From positions 1 through 11,693 of the forward strand of contig CAZMRK010000721.1 in assembly GCA_964568355.1 (NCBI GenBank): a stretch of DNA of 11,693 nucleotides, in the 5' to 3' direction. Below, piece after piece: positions 7,304-11,693 of the stretch (within the stretch, counting starts at the first letter, position 1; each line of letters begins with the position of its first letter). A model generated the notes under the pieces. It was given only the letters and a program-made list of their open reading frames with translations, was not told where the DNA came from and did not search any database. The stretch is from JAJPJX01 sp964568355 (GTDB lineage Bacteria > Acidobacteriota > Terriglobia > Bryobacterales > Bryobacteraceae). The translations under genes were made by a program, and so were the position numbers.

Positions 7304-9025
7304 ATGTCTTCTCGTCGCCACGTTGCATGGCCTTTGGCACTGATGCTGCTTGCCCCGGGATGCGGGCAGAAATCCAGCACGCCCGAACCGGTTGCCCAGG
7401 AAGCGCCGCTGGCTTACCTCGACAACGGCTGGACGGCTGCCGAGCGCGCGGAATACTATCACCTGCCCGAAGGCAGCGAGTTGATGCCTTATGAACTTCT
7501 GGTCAATCTGAAGAGCATCAAGACCGGCAAACCGTTTCTGGAAGACATGCAGCGCTTCGGCTTTCTGCCGGATGCGGTTGGACCGAACAACCCCTATGGC
7601 ATGCCGGTCGGCCTGACCGTTGCGCGCTCCCGGGATGCGAGCGCGCGCGGGATCGAGATGGTAGGCTTCAACTGCGCCGCCTGCCACGTCGGCGAGATCA
7701 CTCACAATGGCAAGCGGCTACGCGTCGATGGAACGCCCGGCATGATCAACCTTCAGGGCTACCAGGTGGAGTTTCGGGACTCGCTGAATGCGACGATGAA
7801 AGATCCCCGCAAACTTGTCGCGCTGGTAATCGCCATGGAGCGCAAAGAAAACCGCGAGGCACCTTCCGAGCAGGAGGCTGGGCAGTACCTGAGCGATCCG
7901 GCCGTCCAGACCGCCGGCGATGTAGCGCCGAAGCCTACGGCCGACCCGAACTACGCTTCCCGCCCCTCCAAGGAGGCCGACGCGGCGCAACCGGAAGCCG
8001 CCGCGCCCAAACTCTCTTTCGCCGAGCGCATGAAACTGGACATTGCACTGCTGAAGGCCCGTCTGGCTTACGTGAACCACGGCCACCTGCTACTGGACGG
8101 AACTGAGCCGGGTCCGGGTCGCATAGATGCTTTTGGCGCCGCGCGCAACCTGCTGTTTTCGCAATACGCCATGAAGATGCAATCGCCGGTGAGCTTTCCA
8201 TTCATCTGGTCGATCCCGGACAACACCAGAGAAAAGTGGACTTCTCAATCGACCGGCTGGATTCACTACGACGGCAACACCAACTCGATTCTCGAAAGAA
8301 ATATCGGCCAGGCGCTGGGGATGGGCGCCGTCTTTGATCCCAAGACGTATCAATCGAGCTTGCGCGTTGTAAACCTGCACCGCCTGGAAATCCTCACGAA
8401 AAAACTGAAGCCGCCTCGCTGGCCGGCCGATCTGTTGGGGCCGATTGATGCAGCCAAAGCGGAAGCCGGTAAGAAGATCTACGCGGAGAAGTGCCAGAGC
8501 TGCCATCAGAACCAACTGGTGGCCCTGGTCGATGTAGGGACGGATCCGAACCGCGCGAACAGCTTCGGCAAACCCGTCGGGAAGGCCCCGTTCCCCGCCG
8601 CGGTAGCACCGATTCTCAAGGGGCTCAAAGAAAGGGCTTTCCAGGACGAAGGCATTCCGGTGGCTGAACGGGCCGGCATGGATGTGGATCCGGTAATCTG
8701 GCGCGCTACCGGCAAATATATGGCGCGCGCGCTTTGGGGCATTTGGGCCACGGCACCGTACCTGCACAATGGCTCGGTGCCGACGCTCTACCACGTGCTG
8801 CACCCGGATCAGCGCCCGCAGAAATTCGTGGTCGGCAACCGGGAGTACGACGCCGAGAAAGTCGGCTATGTGAGCACGGCTCCGGCGACGCCGATGGCCA
8901 ACCTGTGGGAATTCGATACGACCCAAGCCGGCAACAGCAACATCGGCCACGCCGGCGAGCGCTTCGGTACGACGCTTCCGGAAGAACAGAAAGCGGCATT
9001 GCTGGAGTATTTGAAGACGCTGTAG
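7304..9025 (+). CDS. Di-heme cytochrome c peroxidase / RoxA-like c-type cytochrome, probable lipoprotein
   Basis: This 573-residue exported cytochrome has two heme-c motifs, CAACH (124-128) and CQSCH (397-401), far apart as in the di-heme peroxidase/MauG/RoxA superfamily. The C-terminal heme domain carries the family block ARALWGIWATAPYLHNGSVPTL (474-495), where the LHNGSVPTL core is typical of the group. Other conserved-looking blocks are GPNNPYGMPVGL (93-104) and DGTEPGPGRIDAFGAARN (265-282). The N-terminus has a signal ending in LLAPGC with Cys20, an imperfect lipobox (Ala instead of Leu at -3), so lipid anchoring is likely but not certain. A Pro/Ala/Glu-rich linker (about 183-238) separates the two halves and looks like a lineage-specific insertion. 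Classical di-heme peroxidases are nearer 330-400 residues; the larger size fits RoxA-like rubber-oxygenase relatives (about 600-670) better. The actual reaction (peroxidase, oxygenase or electron carrier) cannot be read from the sequence. It lies 51 bases after the DUF4097 stop with its own -10 box. Confidence 0.85.
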   Translation: MSSRRHVAWPLALMLLAPGCGQKSSTPEPVAQEAPLAYLDNGWTAAERAEYYHLPEGSELMPYELLVNLKSIKTGKPFLEDMQRFGFLPDAVGPNNPYGMPVGLTVARSRDASARGIEMVGFNCAACHVGEITHNGKRLRVDGTPGMINLQGYQVEFRDSLNATMKDPRKLVALVIAMERKENREAPSEQEAGQYLSDPAVQTAGDVAPKPTADPNYASRPSKEADAAQPEAAAPKLSFAERMKLDIALLKARLAYVNHGHLLLDGTEPGPGRIDAFGAARNLLFSQYAMKMQSPVSFPFIWSIPDNTREKWTSQSTGWIHYDGNTNSILERNIGQALGMGAVFDPKTYQSSLRVVNLHRLEILTKKLKPPRWPADLLGPIDAAKAEAGKKIYAEKCQSCHQNQLVALVDVGTDPNRANSFGKPVGKAPFPAAVAPILKGLKERAFQDEGIPVAERAGMDVDPVIWRATGKYMARALWGIWATAPYLHNGSVPTLYHVLHPDQRPQKFVVGNREYDAEKVGYVSTAPATPMANLWEFDTTQAGNSNIGHAGERFGTTLPEEQKAALLEYLKTL

Positions 9026-9064
9026 GCGGGGCGCCAGGCTTGGACAAGAAACAGCCCTCTGTAG

Positions 9065-9093
9065 TTGAAAATCGGGCAGTAACGGTCTATAGG
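9065..9093 (+). promoter_or_regulatory. Putative sigma-70-type promoter TTGAAA-N17-TATAGG of the beta-barrel gene
   Basis: TTGAAA (9065-9070) and TATAGG (9088-9093) are separated by exactly 17 bases. The predicted transcription start is 9100, one base before ATG 9101, so the message would be essentially leaderless. An alternative reading is that AGGG (9091-9094), 6 bases before the ATG, serves as a Shine-Dalgarno on a longer transcript. Confidence 0.55.
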
Positions 9094-9100
9094 GCAGGCA

Positions 9101-9685
9101 ATGAAATTCGGTCTCGGCTGTCTTCTTTTTCTCTCTGCCGCCGCCGCTCAGAACCTGGGCCTAGGCGTGAAGGGCGGGGTGCCTTTCACAGACGTGCTGG
9201 AAACAAGCCGGAGCTTCGGCAGTCAGACGTTTCAAGCTAAGACGAATCGGTACACGGTCGGCCCTACGTTGGAGATACGACTTCCGTTCGGATTGAGTGT
9301 GGAGTTCGATGCCCTCTATAAGCGGTTCGAGCAGAACGGCAGTTCTGTCACCGGAGGCACCGTAGCGAAGACTGGCAGTAGCTGGGAGTTCCCGTTGCTT
9401 GGCAAGTACCACTTCGGCCAAGCCTTCACCAAGCCCTATGTGGAGGCAGGAATCTCATTCAAGCACTTGAGCGGCTATTTACTGCCGTTCCGAAGCCTGC
9501 CCGCTCCGCCGGCTGTTCAGCCGATCGGATCCACGACGCGGGCGGGATTGGCCGTTGGCGCCGGTGTCGAGTTTCAGTTGCATTTCCTGCGAATTTCACC
9601 CGGCATCCGCTTTTCGCACTGGGGCGAGCAGCTTTTTGTTCCAGGCACGAACGCGGTGGATTTCCTGATCGGCGCGAGTTTCTAG
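9101..9685 (+). CDS. Small outer-membrane beta-barrel protein
   Basis: This 194-residue protein has a Sec signal (MKFGLGCLLFLSAAAAQ, cleavage probably near residues 15-17) and then alternating hydrophobic/polar strands typical of an 8-stranded OmpA/OmpX-like barrel. Visible strands include LGLGVKGGVPF, YTVGPTLEIRLPFGLSVEFDALYKRF, SWEFPLLGKYHF, KPYVEAGISFKHLSGYL, RAGLAVGAGVEFQLHFLRISPGIRFSHW and the last strand AVDFLIGASF. The chain ends in Phe, the usual C-terminal signature recognised by the BAM assembly machinery. Gly- and Ser-rich segments between strands would be turns and surface loops. No specific ligand or function can be assigned; such barrels are numerous in Acidobacteria and serve as membrane-stability or unknown porin-like proteins. 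The gene appears monocistronic: its own promoter lies in the 75-base gap after the cytochrome gene, and the next gene downstream is a tRNA on the other strand. Confidence 0.8.
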   Translation: MKFGLGCLLFLSAAAAQNLGLGVKGGVPFTDVLETSRSFGSQTFQAKTNRYTVGPTLEIRLPFGLSVEFDALYKRFEQNGSSVTGGTVAKTGSSWEFPLLGKYHFGQAFTKPYVEAGISFKHLSGYLLPFRSLPAPPAVQPIGSTTRAGLAVGAGVEFQLHFLRISPGIRFSHWGEQLFVPGTNAVDFLIGASF

Positions 9686-9733
9686 ATCGAAGCCTAAATC
9701 GGCCACGGTCATTCGTGTAACTTATTGATTTTT

Positions 9734-9809
9734 TGGTGAGCCGGGCGGGACTCGAACCCGCGACCCTTTGCTTAAAAGGCAAATGCTCTACCGACTGAGC
9801 TACCGGCCC
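9734..9809 (-). tRNA. tRNA-Lys(UUU), CCA encoded
   Basis: On the minus strand 76 bases fold as a complete tRNA. Acceptor stem GGGCCGG pairs with CCGGCTC (one G-U at the second pair). The D arm is GCTC-AGTCGGTA-GAGC. The anticodon stem TTTGC/GCAAA encloses loop CTTTTAA with anticodon TTT, which decodes AAA/AAG lysine. The variable loop is GGGTC and the T arm GCGGG-TTCGAGT-CCCGC. Discriminator A is followed by an encoded CCA (9736-9734). It is the only minus-strand gene in the window and converges on the beta-barrel gene, 48 bases from that gene's stop. Confidence 0.97.
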
Positions 9810-9848
9810 TAAAATCAGGAAGCACGCCCACCCGAACGCTTGCATCCC

Positions 9849-9878
9849 AGTTTAACAAGTAAGGTGGCCGGTTCACAA
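9849..9878 (-). promoter_or_regulatory. Candidate promoter for tRNA-Lys (TTGTGA-N18-TAAACT)
   Basis: Read on the minus strand, TTGTGA (9878-9873) is followed after 18 bases by TAAACT (9854-9849), which is preceded by TGt as in an extended -10. Transcription would begin near 9842 and give a 5' leader of about 33 bases to be removed by RNase P. The match is moderate and based only on position and consensus. Confidence 0.35.
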
Positions 9879-9994
9879 ACCTTTGGAAGAAAACGTCTTG
9901 AGGAGCTTCGAAAGCCGCAGGGATCTTCGTGCCGAGACCAGGCCGCCGAGAGTCCGCTGATTTTAAATGGCTTATCGGACCCATCGAAGGCATG

Positions 9995-10003
9995 TGCTAA
10001 GAT
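9995..10003 (+). promoter_or_regulatory. Putative extended -10 (TGcTAAGAT) of the 73-residue ORF
   Basis: TG at 9995-9996 precedes TAAGAT at 9998-10003, giving a predicted start near 10010, 3 bases before ATG 10013. No good -35 is present, which the extended -10 would compensate for. The rest of the 203-base gap between the tRNA and this gene shows nothing further apart from the candidate tRNA promoter. Confidence 0.4.
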
Positions 10004-10012
10004 GAAGATAAG

Positions 10013-10234
10013 ATGAAGAAAATAGCTGTCCACTTAACGCTGGAAGAACTGCAGACGGTAGTGACCATGGTGGATAATCAGCTATTCCGGATCAAGTTCA
10101 TCGACTCCAAGCTGCCGGGTCATGTGGGCAGCCCGGAAACGCTGCGTGCGGCCCAGGAAGCCGCACAGGTACTGCAGAATGCCCTCAAGGGCGCCAAGGG
10201 GCTGCCTCAAAAAACAGTCGTAGCAGGCAGCTAA
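10013..10234 (+). CDS. Small hypothetical protein (73 residues)
   Basis: I do not recognise this protein. It has 73 residues, begins MKKIAVHLTLEEL and ends AGS. It is predicted to be mostly helical: a first helix at about 9-27 (LEELQTVVTMVDNQLFRIKF), a Gly/Pro break (KLPGHVGS, 33-40) and a second helix at about 41-60 (PETLRAAQEAAQVLQNAL). The tail is basic and flexible. There is no signal peptide, cysteine or membrane segment, so it is probably cytosolic, and the helix-turn-helix-like hairpin could mediate dimerisation. The reading frame is supported by a -10-like element just upstream and by a terminator hairpin that begins at the base after the stop, as expected of a real monocistronic gene. 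GC-rich third positions match the neighbours. An upstream ATG at 10002 only encodes four codons before a stop and is not its start. Confidence 0.65.
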   Translation: MKKIAVHLTLEELQTVVTMVDNQLFRIKFIDSKLPGHVGSPETLRAAQEAAQVLQNALKGAKGLPQKTVVAGS

Positions 10235-10264
10235 CCGTCGTTGCCCGCAACGGCGGTTCTCTTC
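10235..10264 (+). terminator. Rho-independent terminator after the 73-residue ORF
   Basis: A nine-pair stem, CCGTCGTTG (10235-10243) with CAACGGCGG (10248-10256), has one T-G wobble and a 4-base loop CCCG. It is followed by a pyrimidine/T-rich run TTCTCTTCT. It begins immediately after the TAA stop (10232-10234), isolating the small gene from the isomerase gene downstream. Confidence 0.75.
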
Positions 10265-10289
10265 TCAGCATTCTCCGCCAGTCTCCCGA

Positions 10290-10318
10290 TGGACTCCGTG
10301 TGAGCGCGGTGGCAGAAT
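10290..10318 (+). promoter_or_regulatory. Putative promoter TGGACT-N17-CAGAAT of the isomerase-like gene
   Basis: TGGACT (10290-10295) and CAGAAT (10313-10318) each match the sigma-70 consensus at four of six positions and are exactly 17 bases apart. The predicted start falls on the A of ATG 10325, again leaderless. There is no Shine-Dalgarno before the ATG. It lies just downstream of a terminator, where a new promoter is needed. Confidence 0.45.
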
Positions 10319-10324
10319 GTGGTC

Positions 10325-11693
10325 ATGTCCGATCCTGTTATCCTCATAGCGAATGGAGATTTGCGCCTCTCCGCCAACCGTGTGTGTTGGCCGGCGCAGT
10401 TCCGTGCCGAAGAGGCCGTGATGGCCGCCATCCGGCGCGAAGGCCGCGAAGTACGGCGCGGGCACCCGTGCGACCCCGTGAAAGGTCACGGCTTCATCGA
10501 TAGCCAGAAATATGGAATGGAGGTCTTTCGCAATCTTCCTCCGGATGCACCCCTGGTAGTGGTAGAAGCAGTCTGGCAGTACAGCCATCACGTGCTGCAT
10601 GGGCTTTATACGCACCGCGGACCGATTCTCACCGTTGCCAACTGGAGTGGCGAGTGGCCGGGCCTGGTGGGCATGTTGAACCTGAACGCCAGCATGACCA
10701 AAGCCGGTGTGGCCTATAGCAGCTTGTGGAGTGTCGATTTCACCGACGAATTTTTCCTTTCCGGCCTGCGGCAGTGGCTGCGGGGGAAGCCCGTCACCCA
10801 CGATACCAGTCACGTGCGGCCCCTCTCCGCGTTCCGGTTGCCGGAAAAAGCCCAGCAACTCGGCTCCCGCCTGGCCGCAGAATTGCACAAGAATAAAGCG
10901 ATTCTCGGCATCTTCGACGAAGGTTGCATGGGCATGTACAATGCCATCATTCCGGACGAACTGCTACACCGCACCGGAGTCTTCAAGGAGCGCTTGAGCC
11001 AGTCCGCTCTCTACGCCGAGACGCAGCAGGTGAGCGACCAGGAAGCCGCCGCCGTCCGCTCCTGGCTGGACTCGAAAGGCATGCGCTTCGCCACCGGGCC
11101 TAATCCGGAGACGGATCTCACCGACGACCAGATCCTGGGCCAGTGCAAGATGTACATCGCGGCGCTTCGGATTGCCGATGATTTTGGCTGCGACGCGGTC
11201 GGGATCCAGTACCAGCAGGGCCTCAAGGATCTGCTGCCAGCCTCCGATCTCGCTGAGGGGCTGCTCAATAACTCCGATCGGCCGCCGGTGAAAGATCGCT
11301 CCGGACAGCGTGTGCTTTATGAGGGCCAGCCCCTTCCCCACTTCAACGAAGTGGATGAGTGTGCCGGACTGGATGCGCTAGTCACCCATCGCATCTGGAA
11401 CGAACTGGGCTTCGCCCCGGAAACCACGCTGCATGACGTTCGCTACGGGGAGGACTATCCGATCAATGGGCATCGCGAGTTTGTCTGGCTCTACGAGATC
11501 TCCGGAGCGGTGCCTCCCGCCCACCTGATTGACGGATATGCGGGCGCGGTCAGCGAGCGGCAGCCGCCGATGTACTTCCGGCTCGGCGGGGGCAGCCTGA
11601 AAGGCGTCAGCAAGCCCGGGGAGATCGTCTGGAGCCGGATATTCGTCGATAACGGCGTGCTTAAGGCAGATCTGGGGCGGGCGAAATCGGTGG
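10325..11693 (+). CDS. L-fucose/L-arabinose isomerase-family protein (3' truncated)
   Basis: The frame runs open from ATG 10325 to the window edge (456 codons seen, no stop), so most of the protein is present. It resembles the L-fucose/L-arabinose isomerase-like superfamily, Mn-dependent aldose-ketose isomerases of sugar catabolism, specifically the group annotated as fucose isomerase in Acidobacteria. Recognisable blocks are VILIANGDLRLSAN (5-18), VVVEAVWQYSHHVLHGL (78-94), ILTVANWSGEWPGLVGMLNL (101-120), GIFDEGCMGMYNAIIPDEL (195-213), DDFGCDAVGIQYQQGLKDL (285-303) and MYFRLGGGSL (416-425). Acidic residues in FDEGCMGM and His/Glu in HFNEVDECAG (339-348) are candidate metal ligands, but I cannot align them confidently to E. 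coli FucI. There is no signal peptide, so it is cytosolic. A stop (TGA 10301-10303) lies upstream in frame; the only alternative start is GTG 10319. It follows a terminator and has its own promoter-like element. The true substrate is unknown. Confidence 0.75.
   Translation, partial: MSDPVILIANGDLRLSANRVCWPAQFRAEEAVMAAIRREGREVRRGHPCDPVKGHGFIDSQKYGMEVFRNLPPDAPLVVVEAVWQYSHHVLHGLYTHRGPILTVANWSGEWPGLVGMLNLNASMTKAGVAYSSLWSVDFTDEFFLSGLRQWLRGKPVTHDTSHVRPLSAFRLPEKAQQLGSRLAAELHKNKAILGIFDEGCMGMYNAIIPDELLHRTGVFKERLSQSALYAETQQVSDQEAAAVRSWLDSKGMRFATGPNPETDLTDDQILGQCKMYIAALRIADDFGCDAVGIQYQQGLKDLLPASDLAEGLLNNSDRPPVKDRSGQRVLYEGQPLPHFNEVDECAGLDALVTHRIWNELGFAPETTLHDVRYGEDYPINGHREFVWLYEISGAVPPAHLIDGYAGAVSERQPPMYFRLGGGSLKGVSKPGEIVWSRIFVDNGVLKADLGRAKSV

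Noticed and set aside
9703..9736. Possible terminator between the beta-barrel gene and the tRNA (CACG-gtcatt-CGTG with a T run at 9729-9734)
   Set aside because: The stem is only four pairs and the T run begins many bases after it and overlaps the tRNA 3' end, so it does not meet a terminator pattern.
9459..9845. 128-codon minus-strand frame covering the tRNA
   Set aside because: It reads straight through the tRNA-Lys (translating tRNA sequence as VAQSVEHLPFKQRVAGSSPA, a well-known annotation artefact) and antisense to the beta-barrel gene.
1..11693. Search for CRISPR arrays, insertion sequences, attachment sites, phage or defence genes
   Set aside because: No spaced direct repeats, transposase or integrase motifs, terminal inverted repeats or nuclease/toxin families were seen. 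The tRNA has no duplicated 3' end nearby that would mark an integrated element.

Overview
The window is a GC-rich chromosomal stretch. Its gene set is typical of Acidobacteriota of the Bryobacter/Solibacter type: a planctomycete-type PSD1 cytochrome (PSCyt1/DUF1549/DUF1553) followed by a DUF1501 protein, a DUF4097 protein, a di-heme peroxidase/RoxA-like cytochrome and a fucose-isomerase-like protein. Planctomycetes also carry many PSD1/DUF1501 pairs, so the phylum is an inference from gene content. No mobile element, CRISPR array or rRNA was seen. Apart from one tRNA, every gene reads on the + strand.

Layout. Positions 1-1752 hold the C-terminal part of a heavy-metal-type RND efflux pump, cut by the window edge. 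Nine bases later comes an exported PSD1 cytochrome (1762-5010). Its stop codon overlaps the Shine-Dalgarno sequence of a twin-arginine-type DUF1501 protein (5018-6451). Three separately promoted envelope genes follow: a secreted DUF4097 repeat protein (6476-7252), a lipoprotein-like di-heme cytochrome (7304-9025) and a small outer-membrane beta-barrel (9101-9685). A tRNA-Lys(UUU) with encoded CCA lies on the minus strand (9734-9809). A 73-residue protein of unknown function (10013-10234) follows, with its own promoter-like element and a rho-independent terminator. The last gene is an L-fucose/L-arabinose isomerase-family protein (10325 to the edge), truncated at 3'.

How the genes fit together. 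The first six proteins are all predicted to act in the membrane, periplasm or outer membrane, and two carry c-type heme motifs. The PSD1-DUF1501 pair is a tight two-gene unit whose biochemical role is not established. The other neighbours have no evident shared pathway, and I see no defence or mobile system.

The most striking non-coding pattern is promoter placement. Four genes (6476, 7304, 9101, 10325) have a -10-like hexamer placed so that transcription would start at, or one base from, the first base of the start codon. Two more (1762, 10013) would have leaders of about 3-5 bases. The one clearly operon-internal gene (5018) has an ordinary GAGGA Shine-Dalgarno instead. This suggests common use of leaderless mRNAs here.
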